Of a stretch of 64,000 nucleotides of DNA, positions 46,303 to 55,705 are shown piece by piece. How positions within the stretch are numbered: the first letter of the stretch is position 1; each line of letters begins with the position of its first letter. Source of the DNA: Bombilactobacillus bombi (GTDB lineage Bacteria > Bacillota > Bacilli > Lactobacillales > Lactobacillaceae); contig NZ_CP031513.1 of the NCBI RefSeq assembly GCF_003522965.1, positions 620,001 through 684,000 of the forward strand. The letters are read 5' to 3'. Below the pieces are notes generated by a model. That model saw only the letters and a list, made by a program, of their open reading frames with translations, ran no database searches and had not been told where the DNA came from. The position numbers were made by a program, and so were the translations under genes.

Positions 46303-46333
46303 AAAAAAATAGAAACAACGTTAACGTCGTTTC
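46303..46333 (-). terminator. intrinsic terminator of hup
   Basis: A 9-bp stem with one G-T pair on the minus strand (46325-46333 with 46312-46320) has a TTAA loop and is followed by seven Ts (A-run 46303-46309). Confidence 0.85.
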
Positions 46334-46361
46334 CATTCAGATAAATAAATCTTTTAAAAAA

Positions 46362-46637
46362 TTATTTAACTGCATCCTTCAATGTTTTACCAGGTTTGAA
46401 GGCTGGTACTTTACTTGCAGGAATTGTAATTTCTGCATTAGTTTGTGGGTTACGGCCCTTACGAGCAGCACGATGACGTACTTCAAAGTTTCCAAAGCCG
46501 ATTAATTGAACCTTTTCGCCCTTAACTAAGTTATCTTGAATAGTACTAAATACTGCATCAACAGCTGCTGTAGAATCCTTCTTAGTTAAACCAGTTTTTT
46601 CTGCAACACTTTGAATTAATTCTGCTTTATTTGCCAA
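46362..46637 (-). CDS. hup: DNA-binding protein HU
   Basis: This is the nucleoid-associated protein that bends DNA. The product from the TTG start at 46637 has 91 residues, the standard HU length, beginning [10 protein letters not shown] and carrying the signature [20 protein letters not shown] with the intercalating Pro in NPQT. GGAGGTG lies six bases before the TTG. An in-frame ATG at 46685 would add 16 unrelated residues and is rejected. It is monocistronic, with its own promoter and terminator. Confidence 0.97.
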   Translation of the reverse strand: MANKAELIQSVAEKTGLTKKDSTAAVDAVFSTIQDNLVKGEKVQLIGFGNFEVRHRAARKGRNPQTNAEITIPASKVPAFKPGKTLKDAVK

Positions 46638-46754
46638 ATATTTCACCTCCGCAAAGTAACAAATCCAAATTAATTCACTACTCAATTCTTAATGACGACT
46701 ACCACACCATCATCCTTTTCCAAATTATCATAACATCTGCGTCAGAGCAAGGAT

Positions 46755-46784
46755 TATCATCATTTTTTTAAATCTTTTTGTCAA
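46755..46784 (-). promoter_or_regulatory. predicted hup promoter
   Basis: Minus-strand TTGACA (46779-46784) is followed by a candidate -10 GATGAT after 17 bases, or GATAAT after 20. The -35 is consensus, while the exact -10 is uncertain. Confidence 0.5.
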
Positions 46785-46799
46785 TTCTTAAGAAAATCC

Positions 46800-48116
46800 T
46801 TACTTCCGTTTTCGAGCAATAATTTTAATTGGCGTACCAGTAAAATCAAAGGTTGTACGCAATTGATTGATGATAAATCGTTCATAAGAAAAATGAAATA
46901 AATCGGGATCATTTACAAAAACAACAAAAGTTGGAGGTGTAGTAGCTACTTGTGTTAAATAATAAAGGCGCAAACGTTTATTCTTTACAGTAGGAGCAGG
47001 TGCAATTGCTGTAGCCTTTAATAATAGTTCGTTTAATAATGACGACTGAATTCTTCGCTTTTGATTTTCATTAATTGTCATAACTAATTCGACTATTTGT
47101 TCGAGGCGCTGGTGTTTGAGTGCTGAAACAAAAATAATAGGTGCATAATTAAGATATCGAAATTCTTTACGTATATAATCGGTAAACTCTTGCATTGTTT
47201 TTTGATCTTTATGGATTACCGCATCCCATTTATTAACAGCAATAATGACACCACGTCCGGCTTCATGTGCATAACCAGCTACACGTTTATCTTGTTCACG
47301 AATACCCTGCTCACCATCTAACACCATCACTACTACATCGCTACGATCGATTGAACGCATTGCACGTAAGACTGAATATTTTTCGGTATTTTCATAAACT
47401 TTGCCACGTTTTCGAATCCCAGCAGTATCAATCATCGTAAATGATTGCCCGTCCACTTCATTAACAAAGCTGGTATCAATTGCATCGCGAGTAGTACCTT
47501 CCATTTGTGAAACGATAACGCGTTTTTCACCTAAAATCGCATTTACCAAAGATGATTTACCTACATTGGGTCGCCCGATAAAACTGAACTTAATTGAATC
47601 ATCCGCCTTTTCTTCCGATTGTGCAGGTAATTTTTTGACAATTTCATCAAGCAAATCACCCATTCCTGTACCATGTACCCCGGAAACAGCAAATGGTTCA
47701 CCTAAACCCAACATATAAAAATCATAGATATCTTGACGTTGGTCTAAATTATCAGCCTTATTAACTGCTAAAACTATTGGCTTATGTGATTTATATAAAA
47801 TTTTAGCAACAATTTCGTCTTCTGGTGTAACACCAACACGGGCATCAACAATCATCACCACAACATCCGCTTCTTCAATAGCAATTTCAGCTTGACCAGT
47901 AATTTCTTTATTTAAAGTTTGGTCATCAAGTGTAATTCCACCGGTATCAATTATACTAAACTCTTTGCCAACCCATTCTCCATGCGCATAAATACGATCA
48001 CGAGTTACTCCCGGTGTATCTTCAACAATTGAGAGTCGTTGGCTGATAATTCGATTAAAAATTGTTGATTTACCTACATTTGGTCGGCCTACTAAGGCCA
48101 CAACTGGTAATACCAT
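46800..48116 (-). CDS. der: ribosome biogenesis GTPase Der (EngA)
   Basis: This is an essential tandem GTPase for 50S subunit assembly. Two G domains begin GRPNVGKST (residues 8-16) and GRPNVGKSS (about 180), each with a DT(A/P)G motif (G3) and an NK-D motif (NKADNLD and NKWDAVI). The C-terminal KH-like domain ends [13 protein letters not shown]. The ATG at 48116 is preferred because AAGGTG lies six bases upstream; a GTG nine bases earlier is part of that ribosome site. Length is 438 residues, normal. Confidence 0.96.
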   Translation of the reverse strand: MVLPVVALVGRPNVGKSTIFNRIISQRLSIVEDTPGVTRDRIYAHGEWVGKEFSIIDTGGITLDDQTLNKEITGQAEIAIEEADVVVMIVDARVGVTPEDEIVAKILYKSHKPIVLAVNKADNLDQRQDIYDFYMLGLGEPFAVSGVHGTGMGDLLDEIVKKLPAQSEEKADDSIKFSFIGRPNVGKSSLVNAILGEKRVIVSQMEGTTRDAIDTSFVNEVDGQSFTMIDTAGIRKRGKVYENTEKYSVLRAMRSIDRSDVVVMVLDGEQGIREQDKRVAGYAHEAGRGVIIAVNKWDAVIHKDQKTMQEFTDYIRKEFRYLNYAPIIFVSALKHQRLEQIVELVMTINENQKRRIQSSLLNELLLKATAIAPAPTVKNKRLRLYYLTQVATTPPTFVVFVNDPDLFHFSYERFIINQLRTTFDFTGTPIKIIARKRK

Positions 48117-48141
48117 ACTCTTCACCTTCTTTTATTAATCA

Positions 48142-48179
48142 CAAAAAGGGACCGTGAGCAATCCATTTCACAATCCCTT
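48142..48179 (-). terminator. intrinsic terminator after rpsA
   Basis: A 12-bp stem with two G-T pairs on the minus strand (48168-48179 with 48146-48157) is followed by TTTTT. It separates rpsA from der. Confidence 0.8.
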
Positions 48180-48246
48180 AGTTTTAAATATCCAAATATT
48201 GCGTTTACAAAACAATTTTGCTATTTACTGGCACATCTATTAAAAA

Positions 48247-49452
48247 TTATTTATTAAGTTTATTATTACCGATAATATCACCTAAAGAAAAACCTCGTTC
48301 TTCATCTGGCAACTTATAATTTGATGGTTCAGGAGAAGCAGCTTCTTTTGGCTTTTTACTTTCATGTGGATTATCTATTAAAGCCTTAATAGAAAGACCC
48401 AAGCGTCGCTTGTCTGGCTCAACATTTAATACCTTCATGTGAACTTTTTGTCCAACTTTTAAAACATCACTCGGCTTATTAACACGATCCCAAGAAATTT
48501 GTGAAACGTGTACTAAGCCTTCAACTCCAGGTAAAACTTCGACAAAAGCACCAAAATCTGTTAACCGACGAATTGTTCCATCGACTTCATCACCAACACT
48601 AATTTTTTCGGCAACAGTTTCCCAAGGTCCTGGTTGAGTTGCTTTAATTGATAATGAAATCCGACCACGATCTTTATCAACATCAAGTACCTTAACTTTA
48701 ACATCTTGTCCGGGTTGTAAAACATCGCTTGGCTTATCAATATGTTGATAGGAGATTTGAGAAATATGCACTAAGCCATCAACACCACCTAAATCAATAA
48801 ATGCACCAAAATTAGTTAAACGCGACACTTTAGCTTCTAGTACATCACCAGGCAAAATCTTGGCAAATACTTCAGATTGTTTAGCTGCTTTTTGTTCAGC
48901 ATCGATTTCTTTATGAGACAAAACTAGTCTATTCTTAGCACGATTAACTTCAATCACTTTTAAAGTCAATTCTTTACCAACGTAAGGATTTAAATCACGA
49001 ACAAAATGATCAGAAATCATTGACGCTGGAATAAATCCCCGTAAACCACTAATGTCAACCAATAAGCCGCTTTTGACAGTTCCAGTAACTTTACCAGTAA
49101 CTGTTTCATCATTATCTTTTATGGCAGCCATTTTTTCATAGGCTTTTTTATTTTCAATCCGGCGCTTAGATAAAATAAAGCTTCCGTCTTCTTTGTCACT
49201 GGCAGATGGCCGTACAACCAATAATTCTAATTTATCTCCAACGTGTGCTAAATCATGAATATCAGCTTTACGATCAGCAGTTAATTCTTTGAGTGGTACT
49301 ACCCCTTCAACTCCGGAATTATCAATTCCTACAACTAATTGACCATCATCGATTGACAAAACCTCTGCTTCGACAATATCACCTATTTGTACTTGATTAA
49401 AGCTATCCAAAGCCTGCTCCATCGGATTTGTGCTGCTATGCTCTTCAGCCAT
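48247..49452 (-). CDS. rpsA: 30S ribosomal protein S1
   Basis: This is an mRNA-binding ribosomal protein with four S1 (OB-fold) repeats in 401 residues. Repeats start near [40 protein letters not shown] and [13 protein letters not shown]. The last two have the classic FGAF(I/V) strands and GLVH(I/V)SQIS. Four repeats rather than six is usual in Firmicutes. It lies between cmk and der, as in Bacillus. Confidence 0.96.
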   Translation of the reverse strand: MAEEHSSTNPMEQALDSFNQVQIGDIVEAEVLSIDDGQLVVGIDNSGVEGVVPLKELTADRKADIHDLAHVGDKLELLVVRPSASDKEDGSFILSKRRIENKKAYEKMAAIKDNDETVTGKVTGTVKSGLLVDISGLRGFIPASMISDHFVRDLNPYVGKELTLKVIEVNRAKNRLVLSHKEIDAEQKAAKQSEVFAKILPGDVLEAKVSRLTNFGAFIDLGGVDGLVHISQISYQHIDKPSDVLQPGQDVKVKVLDVDKDRGRISLSIKATQPGPWETVAEKISVGDEVDGTIRRLTDFGAFVEVLPGVEGLVHVSQISWDRVNKPSDVLKVGQKVHMKVLNVEPDKRRLGLSIKALIDNPHESKKPKEAASPEPSNYKLPDEERGFSLGDIIGNNKLNK

Positions 49453-49520
49453 TTTAACATCCTCCTCAACATCATTCGAAATCTATCTTAATTGAAAAAC
49501 ATAATAATTACCAGAGGTAA

Positions 49521-50189
49521 TCACTGATTATTTGTTTTATTATGAATGATTTTTAATATTTCTTCAACCACTTGGTTAATTTCTAACTTTGTAGTATCAA
49601 CTTCTATCGCATCTGACGCCTTTTTTAAGGGTGAAATTTGTCGGTGAGAATCTTTATAATCTCGTGCGGCAATTTCATCTTCAATAGTCGACAATGGTGT
49701 CTCAATTCCCCGAGTCTTATTTTCTAAATAACGTCGGTGAGCTCGTTCCTGCACACTAGCGACTAAAAAAATCTTCACTTGCGCATCAGGTAAAACTGTG
49801 GTTCCAATATCACGACCATCCATAACTACGTCGTTTTCTTGAGCAATTTGGCGCTGTTGCTGAACTAATAAATCTCGAACTGATGCTAATGCTGCTACTT
49901 GTGAAACATTCTTGCTTATTTGTGGTTGTCGAATGTCCTCACTAATATCATGGCCAGCTACTAAGACATGTTGTTTGTCAGATTCAACACGAAACGAAAT
50001 AGGAAATTGTTTAATTAATTTTGCAATGCCATCAGCATCACTATAATCAATTTTATTTTGGCGAGCCAACCAAGTTGCAGCACGATACATTGCTCCAGTG
50101 TCAGTATAAACATAGTTTAACTTAGCGGCAATAATCTTAGCAATTGTACTTTTTCCCGCCGAAGCGGGACCATCAATTGCAATCTGCAT
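49521..50189 (-). CDS. cmk: cytidylate kinase
   Basis: The kinase phosphorylates CMP and dCMP with ATP. The 222-residue protein has the P-loop GPASAGKST at residues 7-15, the CMP-binding segments YTDTGAMYRAAT and MDGRDIGTTVLPDA, and the lid Arg cluster RAHRRYLENKTRG. It lies upstream of rpsA on the same strand, 68 bases apart. Confidence 0.96.
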   Translation of the reverse strand: MQIAIDGPASAGKSTIAKIIAAKLNYVYTDTGAMYRAATWLARQNKIDYSDADGIAKLIKQFPISFRVESDKQHVLVAGHDISEDIRQPQISKNVSQVAALASVRDLLVQQQRQIAQENDVVMDGRDIGTTVLPDAQVKIFLVASVQERAHRRYLENKTRGIETPLSTIEDEIAARDYKDSHRQISPLKKASDAIEVDTTKLEINQVVEEILKIIHNKTNNQ

Positions 50190-50234
50190 TCATATTCACT
50201 CCTAAATAAATACATAATAAATCCATTTTGGATT

Positions 50235-50834
50235 TTATTTTACTCGCAATTGCATTCCTGGACGTAAAACTGTACCACTAGAAATACCATTTAATTGATA
50301 TAATTGCGCAGTCGTTAATCCATGATTTAATGCAATTCGATAGGCATTATCACGTGCTTGCACTACATAATATTGACCAGCATCTTGTTGATTTTGACTA
50401 GCAGCAGCTGGCTGTTGTTGCTGCTGATTATTTTGTTCAGATACTTGGCTTTGTTGTTGTTGAGCCTGTGCTTGATTTTCATCAGGTTTAGTCACTTGAT
50501 TAGCTTCTGCTGGCTTTTTTTGTTCATCTAGCTTGGAAACAACTTTTTTAGCTTTTTGTTTTTTTGCTTTAGGCTTAGAAGCCTTTTTAGTCTTAGAGCT
50601 GACGGCAACTTGATTTACACTATCAATAGATGATTTATCATGATTAGCCGAAAATTTTTGACCAATAATAGGCAAAAACATCACTACTAGCAAAATAATA
50701 AATAAACTCCAAACCAACAATTTATTACTATGTTGACTCTTTTTTTGTCGAACACGTGATAGTTGCTCTTCTTTTTCAGCATCGGAATCCTCACCAAAAG
50801 TTGATTCCCAAAGTTTAGGATCCTTGTCACTCAT
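50235..50834 (-). CDS. membrane-anchored LysM-domain protein
   Basis: The 199-residue protein has an acidic/polar cytoplasmic part (about 1-40), one membrane helix (LLVWSLFIILLVVMFLPIIG), then a Lys-rich and a Gln-rich low-complexity linker (QAQAQQQQSQVSEQNNQQQQ). A single C-terminal LysM domain (YYVVQARDNAYRIALNHGL to LRPGMQLRVK) binds peptidoglycan. Such a linker probably crosses the wall space. The ATG at 50834 follows GGGGTGAG. It sits between rluB and cmk, where a LysM protein is common in lactobacilli. The cellular role is unknown. Confidence 0.88.
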   Translation of the reverse strand: MSDKDPKLWESTFGEDSDAEKEEQLSRVRQKKSQHSNKLLVWSLFIILLVVMFLPIIGQKFSANHDKSSIDSVNQVAVSSKTKKASKPKAKKQKAKKVVSKLDEQKKPAEANQVTKPDENQAQAQQQQSQVSEQNNQQQQQPAAASQNQQDAGQYYVVQARDNAYRIALNHGLTTAQLYQLNGISSGTVLRPGMQLRVK

Positions 50835-50951
50835 AATACTCACCCCTATTGTCTAACTCTAGTTTACCAGTTTTTAGACAAAAATTCTTTAAGATTTACT
50901 AAAAATATATAATTTAAGTTAGCTGGATGGGCTAATTTTAACTTGCCTTAC

Positions 50952-51674
50952 TTATAATTTTTTTAAGGCCTTAATTTCTTCATGTTTCAAAAATCGCCAA
51001 TCTCCGGCTGTTAACCCTTGCAATGTTAAAAAACCAATTTGCTCACGCTTTAATTTTAGAACTTGAGAACCAATCTGCTTAAACATTTGCTTAACTTGAT
51101 GATTCATTCCTTCGTGGATTGTTAATCTAACAATTGATGTTTTTTTGCGCTGATCAACTGAAATTAATTCAGCCTTGGCAGCTGCAGTTTTTCTTCCATT
51201 AACAATCACACCATGACGTAACTTTTCTAAATCATGGGACTGAATAATCCCAGCTACTTTAGCTACATAAATTTTATCTATCTTATTGCGTGGATGAAGC
51301 AAATGATTAGTTAACTCCCCATCATTGGTCATTAGTAAAAGACCTGAAGTGTCATAATCTAGACGACCTACAGGATAAATTCGCGCATCAATTATTTCTG
51401 TAAAATAATCTGTGACCACTTTACGGTTTTTTTCATCATTAACTGAACTAATAACACCCCGTGGCTTATAAAACAAAATATAAATTTTAGGATCTTTTTC
51501 TATTGGGACTCCATCTACTTCAACGCGATCATGCTTAGTAAATTTAGAGCCTAGTTCACGGACAATTTGACCATTAACCCGCACACGACCTGAAGTAATT
51601 AAATCTTCTGCTTTTCGTCTTGAAGTTACTCCAGCGTTAGCAATGATTTTTTGTAATCTTTGTTCTGTTTCCAT
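50952..51674 (-). CDS. rluB: 23S rRNA pseudouridine synthase RluB-like
   Basis: This is an RsuA/RluB-family pseudouridine synthase of 240 residues. It has an N-terminal S4 RNA-binding domain (RLQKIIANAGVTSRRKAEDLI) and the catalytic motif GRLDYDTSGLLLMTNDGEL with its Asp nucleophile. The later conserved part is EGMNHQVKQMF. The ATG at 51674 has AAAGGA six bases upstream. It is coupled to scpB, nine bases upstream. Confidence 0.93.
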   Translation of the reverse strand: METEQRLQKIIANAGVTSRRKAEDLITSGRVRVNGQIVRELGSKFTKHDRVEVDGVPIEKDPKIYILFYKPRGVISSVNDEKNRKVVTDYFTEIIDARIYPVGRLDYDTSGLLLMTNDGELTNHLLHPRNKIDKIYVAKVAGIIQSHDLEKLRHGVIVNGRKTAAAKAELISVDQRKKTSIVRLTIHEGMNHQVKQMFKQIGSQVLKLKREQIGFLTLQGLTAGDWRFLKHEEIKALKKL

Positions 51675-51686
51675 CAATATTCCTTT

Positions 51687-52250
51687 CTAATTTTCAGAAA
51701 ATAAATCAAGATTAACCGGTTGTTCTTGAATTCTATTTTCAAATTCTTGCAAATCAGGTAAATCAGCTAAAGAACGAAGGCCAAAATAATCCAGAAATTC
51801 TTCCGTAGTAGCGTACATGATAGGACGTCCGGGTGCTTCTTTGCGACCTTTAGTTTTAATCATTTGTCTTGCTTGCAAAGTTTGAATTGTTCCACTACTA
51901 TTTTTAACTCCGCGAATAGTGTCAATCTCAATTCTTGTTATTGGCTGACGATAAGCTACAATGGCTAATACTTCTAAAGCGGCTTGGCTTAAATTAGTTG
52001 CCTGCTCATTTTTTAAAAATTTAATCACTAAAGATTGATATTGGGGTTTCGTTAATAACTTATAATACTTACCGTATTGTTGAATGCTTAAAGCAGCTGT
52101 ATTATCATTGGCTAATTGCTGTTGTAATTGTTCCAGATGTTGCCGAATAGCCGCGCTATCAGTTTGAAGAACTTCTGTTAAAGAAGCCAAATCGACTCCT
52201 TGCTCACCAGCTGTATATAAGATAGCTATAATTTCTTGATCTAATTGCAT
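51687..52250 (-). CDS. scpB: segregation and condensation protein B
   Basis: ScpB is a kite subunit of the Smc-ScpAB condensin. The 187-residue protein has two winged-helix domains; family features are ALEVLAIVAYRQPITRIEI and the TTEEFLDYFGLRSLADLP C-terminal segment. It follows scpA by nine bases. Confidence 0.95.
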   Translation of the reverse strand: MQLDQEIIAILYTAGEQGVDLASLTEVLQTDSAAIRQHLEQLQQQLANDNTAALSIQQYGKYYKLLTKPQYQSLVIKFLKNEQATNLSQAALEVLAIVAYRQPITRIEIDTIRGVKNSSGTIQTLQARQMIKTKGRKEAPGRPIMYATTEEFLDYFGLRSLADLPDLQEFENRIQEQPVNLDLFSEN

Positions 52251-52259
52251 AATTAATTT

Positions 52260-52991
52260 TTACCTCAATGTAACTATAATATCTGCTTGGTAGTTTAATT
52301 GTTGTACGTTAATTGACTGCTCTTTAATTAATTCTAGCAGTGCAATAAACTTTGTTACCACTTCTTCAATTGTTGAGCTCTGATGTAATAGTTCACTAAA
52401 AGTAGCCTTGGTACATTCTTGCAGTTGGTCTATAATATCGGTTTGTGCTTGGGCAATAGAAATTTGTTCTTCTTCTACTGTCGCGGATTTTTCTAAATGT
52501 GTATATGCTCTTTGCAATAAGTCAGCCATCGTGACAGCCAAATCATTAGTTGTTTTCACTCCCGGTTTCAGAGGAATGCCAGAAAGATTGGGTAAAGTTG
52601 AAAGTGATTTAGCATGGAGCATTTGTCGATGATTTTCCAAGGTTTTAAACGTTTGTGAAATACTTTTAAAAGTTTGATAAGTTAATAACTGTGCCACTAA
52701 ATCGCTACGTGGATCATCTGGTGGTTCTTCTACGGAATTTTCTGCTTCTAATAATGGCGATTTTGGTAAAAGCATTTGACTTTTAATACGCATCAAAGTC
52801 GATGCCATTACTAAATAATCACCTGCAATATCTAACTGTAAAAAATTCATTTGATGTAAATATTTAATATATTGCTGAGTTATATCAGCAATCGGAATAT
52901 CATAAATATCAATTTTAGCTTGTTTAATTAAATGCAAAAGTAAATCTAAGGGTCCTTGAAAATCCGACAATATTAATTGCAGTTTTTCCAT
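52260..52991 (-). CDS. scpA: segregation and condensation protein A
   Basis: ScpA is the kleisin that bridges the Smc heads. The 243-residue protein opens with the family pattern FQGPLDLLLHLIKQAKIDIYDI, continues with YLVMASTLMRIKSQMLLP, and ends in the winged-helix region TFSELLHQSSTIEEVVTKF. It starts two bases after ribT. Confidence 0.96.
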   Translation of the reverse strand: MEKLQLILSDFQGPLDLLLHLIKQAKIDIYDIPIADITQQYIKYLHQMNFLQLDIAGDYLVMASTLMRIKSQMLLPKSPLLEAENSVEEPPDDPRSDLVAQLLTYQTFKSISQTFKTLENHRQMLHAKSLSTLPNLSGIPLKPGVKTTNDLAVTMADLLQRAYTHLEKSATVEEEQISIAQAQTDIIDQLQECTKATFSELLHQSSTIEEVVTKFIALLELIKEQSINVQQLNYQADIIVTLR

Positions 52992-52993
52992 TA

Positions 52994-53356
52994 TTAATTT
53001 GCTCGCTTTGATTGTTTCCAGGCTAAAATTAAAGGTGTTATTTCAATTGAACCCATAATTGTGGCTTGCTGATAATACTTTTGCACTTCATCCAATACCT
53101 GAAAAATATTATTAGTTGATCTTTCGGACGGACTCAAGGATATATAACGAACCATTACAATTTGTTGTTGAATTTCTAGTGCAATAATTCCACTAAAATT
53201 GCCACTTTCATTTTTGTAAAGTAATAACTGATGCTTATCATCAGTGGTATACAGTCTCAGTTCCATTTTTAAATGGTCTAAATCTTTTAGCTCTGGGATA
53301 TAAGACATAAAACCCATTACTATTTTTTGATAATTATCACTATATTTGACTAACAT
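52994..53356 (-). CDS. ribT: RibT-like acetyltransferase-fold protein
   Basis: The 120-residue protein resembles RibT, a GNAT-fold protein linked to the riboflavin operon in Bacillus. In many lactobacilli it lies alone before scpA, as here. The N-terminal pattern (VKYSDNYQKIVMGFMSYIP) and DDKHQLLLYKNESGNFSGII fit the family. No riboflavin gene lies nearby and the acyl acceptor is unknown. Confidence 0.85.
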   Translation of the reverse strand: MLVKYSDNYQKIVMGFMSYIPELKDLDHLKMELRLYTTDDKHQLLLYKNESGNFSGIIALEIQQQIVMVRYISLSPSERSTNNIFQVLDEVQKYYQQATIMGSIEITPLILAWKQSKRAN

Positions 53357-53364
53357 TTTTACTC

Positions 53365-54255
53365 CTATGCTCGCGGATGTGTTTGGTGATAGACTTCTAA
53401 CATCCGTTTTTGAGACAAATGTGTATAAATTTGAGTTGTTGAAATATCACTATGACCTAACAATTCTTGAACTACTCGTAAATCGGCACCATGCTCTAGT
53501 AAATGGGTGGCAAAGGTATGCCGCAAAGTATGCGGGGTGACGTTTTTTTGGATGTCAGCTTGTTGAACATACTTTTTGATAAGGTCCCAAATTGCTTGCC
53601 GAGTAATAGGATTGCCATGAAAATTAACAAATACTATATTGTGTACATGATGATATTTGTTCACTAAATTTATTCTAGTGGTTTGAAGATACTGTTCTAA
53701 CCATTGCTGTGCAATATCTCCAATAGGAATTAGACGTTCTTTATTGCCTTTACCTATCACTCTAATTAATCCTAAATCTAAATGCAAACTATTTAATTTC
53801 AAATTAGCTAATTCACTAACCCGTACACCCGTAGCATACATCGTTTCTAAAATAGCACGATCACGCACTCCCAAAGGTGTTTTGATATTTGGTTGTTTTA
53901 AAAGCTGTACAACTTCAGTCTCCGACAGAGTTGTTGGTAAATGAGCTCCCATTTTAGGCGAGTCAATTTCCAACATTGGATCTTGGTCAATTTGTTTGGT
54001 TTTTAACAGCCAACGATAAAATTGACGTAAAGCGGAAGTCATCCTAGCCAAAGAGTTTTGCGCTTTTTGTGCTTGTAATTGCGAAGCTAAAAAATTAATA
54101 ATTGTAAAATAGCTTTCTGGAAAATTAGTGATTTTTTGTTTTTGCAAGTATTCAGTAAATTCTAATAAATCTTGTGTATAGGCCGTTACTGTGTTAGCAG
54201 CCAATCCCCGTTCCAGACGTAAATAACGTGCAAAATCTTGCACTGTATCGGTCAT
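53365..54255 (-). CDS. xerD: tyrosine recombinase XerD
   Basis: XerD is the partner of XerC at dif, activated by FtsK. The 296-residue protein has the N-terminal core-binding domain (DFARYLRLERGLAANTVTAY) and the catalytic residues in ATGVRVSELANL, GKGNKERLI, TPHTLRHTFATHL and LGHSDISTTQIYTH. The ATG at 54255 gives the usual XerD start; in-frame codons further up overlap the end of cvfB. Its place before ribT-scpA distinguishes it from xerC. Confidence 0.95.
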   Translation of the reverse strand: MTDTVQDFARYLRLERGLAANTVTAYTQDLLEFTEYLQKQKITNFPESYFTIINFLASQLQAQKAQNSLARMTSALRQFYRWLLKTKQIDQDPMLEIDSPKMGAHLPTTLSETEVVQLLKQPNIKTPLGVRDRAILETMYATGVRVSELANLKLNSLHLDLGLIRVIGKGNKERLIPIGDIAQQWLEQYLQTTRINLVNKYHHVHNIVFVNFHGNPITRQAIWDLIKKYVQQADIQKNVTPHTLRHTFATHLLEHGADLRVVQELLGHSDISTTQIYTHLSQKRMLEVYHQTHPRA

Positions 54256-54256
54256 T

Positions 54257-55117
54257 TTAATCATTTTTAACGAGATGAAGTCCCTCTTCATCTTGAGTAA
54301 TTAAACGTTTTTTTAATAAGTGTCCTACGGCACGTTTAAAGTTGCCTTTGCTGATACCAAAATATTGCTTAATATCTTCCGGTGAACTCTTATCGTTAAA
54401 ACCAATAGTTCCTTGTGGTTGATGTTGTAAAACTGCCAAAAGCATTTCAGCATCCGGAGTAATCTCTTCATATGAACGTGGTTTTAAAGAAAGGTTGAGA
54501 TGATCAAAACTCATCCCAATTACACGTCCTTGTACCACTTCACCTAAACGTGGTTCTCGATCACGTTCACTAGGATGAATAAATCCCAAGTAATAATCTG
54601 ACGTGATGACAAAAGTTCCGCTAAGTTTTAAGCGATAAACTGTTGCTGTCACATTCGTATTTTTTAAACTTGCTTGTGGACGTCGGCTAATTTGTTGAAA
54701 AACGCCGCCTTCAGCTAATTGGCCCCACATTCGATTCTTGTGATCAACTTTTATGGCAATAAACAAACGATCACCTTTTTTGGGCCAGAGAGATTTCATT
54801 TCTGGTAAATCATCTAAAGATACTACAATATCTTTATCCTTTAAGCCAATATCTACAAATACACCCAAATCAGTTCGTACTTCAACTACATTGCCAAAAC
54901 CATATCGATGTTTACCAATTTGCGGAATGTTGGTAGTTATAGTCAAGTGATGTGATTGATTTTCATATAAAAATCCTTGTACTTGCTGAACTGGTTGTTC
55001 TAGTTCAGTTTTATCCAGTTGAAAAGTTAGACCATTTATTGAAACAAAATAAAATTGATCATTTTGGTCAATAATTTTTCCTGTTTGAATGGTACCTAAC
55101 AATTGTTGTAGTTCCAA
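54257..55117 (-). CDS. CvfB-like S1 RNA-binding protein (YitL)
   Basis: The 286-residue protein has three S1-like OB folds and a C-terminal winged helix. Key segments are FGNVVEVRTDLGVFVDIGL, a second S1-like region GFIHPSERDREP, and the winged helix DIKQYFGISKGNFKRAVGHL. CvfB affects virulence gene expression in staphylococci; in lactobacilli the RNA targets are unknown. Its end touches xerD. Confidence 0.92.
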   Translation of the reverse strand: MELQQLLGTIQTGKIIDQNDQFYFVSINGLTFQLDKTELEQPVQQVQGFLYENQSHHLTITTNIPQIGKHRYGFGNVVEVRTDLGVFVDIGLKDKDIVVSLDDLPEMKSLWPKKGDRLFIAIKVDHKNRMWGQLAEGGVFQQISRRPQASLKNTNVTATVYRLKLSGTFVITSDYYLGFIHPSERDREPRLGEVVQGRVIGMSFDHLNLSLKPRSYEEITPDAEMLLAVLQHQPQGTIGFNDKSSPEDIKQYFGISKGNFKRAVGHLLKKRLITQDEEGLHLVKND

Positions 55118-55129
55118 ATTTTCACCTCA

Positions 55130-55591
55130 TTATTTAATTCCAAAATTAGCTAATAACGTTATTATACAATAGGTCATGCCGGAAGCAATTACTGGCCCAG
55201 CAGCAATTCCTTTAAATAACACCACTCCCAATATTGTGCCAAAAACTAACGCTACGGTCATTTCTGGACTTGCTGATAGTAATCCTACTCCCTTAGCTGA
55301 TAAAACTGCAACTAAAATACCGCATAATACCGCAATATAACCGGCTGGACTTTTAAAAGCATTGAACAAATCTTTAAAACCAATTTGTCCAAGCGCAATA
55401 GGCATTAAAATTGCAACAGAAATTACTGTTACTCCCCAGTTAATACCTTTATTTTGAATAATTTGCATTAAATTTTTAGTATGGGGAATTAATTTCATAA
55501 TAATGACAACTACTGAAGCAATTTGTAAGGATTGATTTTTACTTAAAATCGCAATAACAAAAATGATTAATAAAAACAGCCAGCTTTCCAT
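55130..55591 (-). CDS. UPF0756 (DUF441) membrane protein
   Basis: The 153-residue protein has four to five hydrophobic segments, starting [15 protein letters not shown]. The family blocks [35 protein letters not shown] and [16 protein letters not shown] follow. It belongs to the DUF441/YtwI group. The role is unknown. It lies 12 bases before cvfB. Confidence 0.9.
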   Translation of the reverse strand: MESWLFLLIIFVIAILSKNQSLQIASVVVIIMKLIPHTKNLMQIIQNKGINWGVTVISVAILMPIALGQIGFKDLFNAFKSPAGYIAVLCGILVAVLSAKGVGLLSASPEMTVALVFGTILGVVLFKGIAAGPVIASGMTYCIITLLANFGIK

Positions 55592-55640
55592 AACTTCACC
55601 TCATTAACTAAAGACTATCTTATCATATAAGTAAAAATAG

Positions 55641-55678
55641 AACCCCCAAAAAAGGAATTTATCCAAACTTTGGGGGTT
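55641..55678 (-). terminator. intrinsic terminator of pfkA-pyk
   Basis: A perfect 10-bp stem AACCCCCAAA (55641-55650) pairs with 55669-55678; the minus-strand continuation is CTATTTTTAC. It lies about 30 bases after the pyk stop. Confidence 0.8.
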
Positions 55679-55705
55679 ACCATTTAATATTATTAAAATT
55701 GAATT

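Noticed and set aside
46744-46755. 12-base string AGAGCAAGGATT shared by the hup and rpmF upstream regions (46744-46755 and 63296-63307)
   Set aside because: In 64 kb of AT-rich DNA many 12-mers recur by chance; there is no symmetry or further extension to suggest an operator.
30973-54255. xerC and xerD as phage integrases
   Set aside because: Both lie in conserved housekeeping contexts (hslVU and ribT-scpAB) and have full-length Xer architecture.
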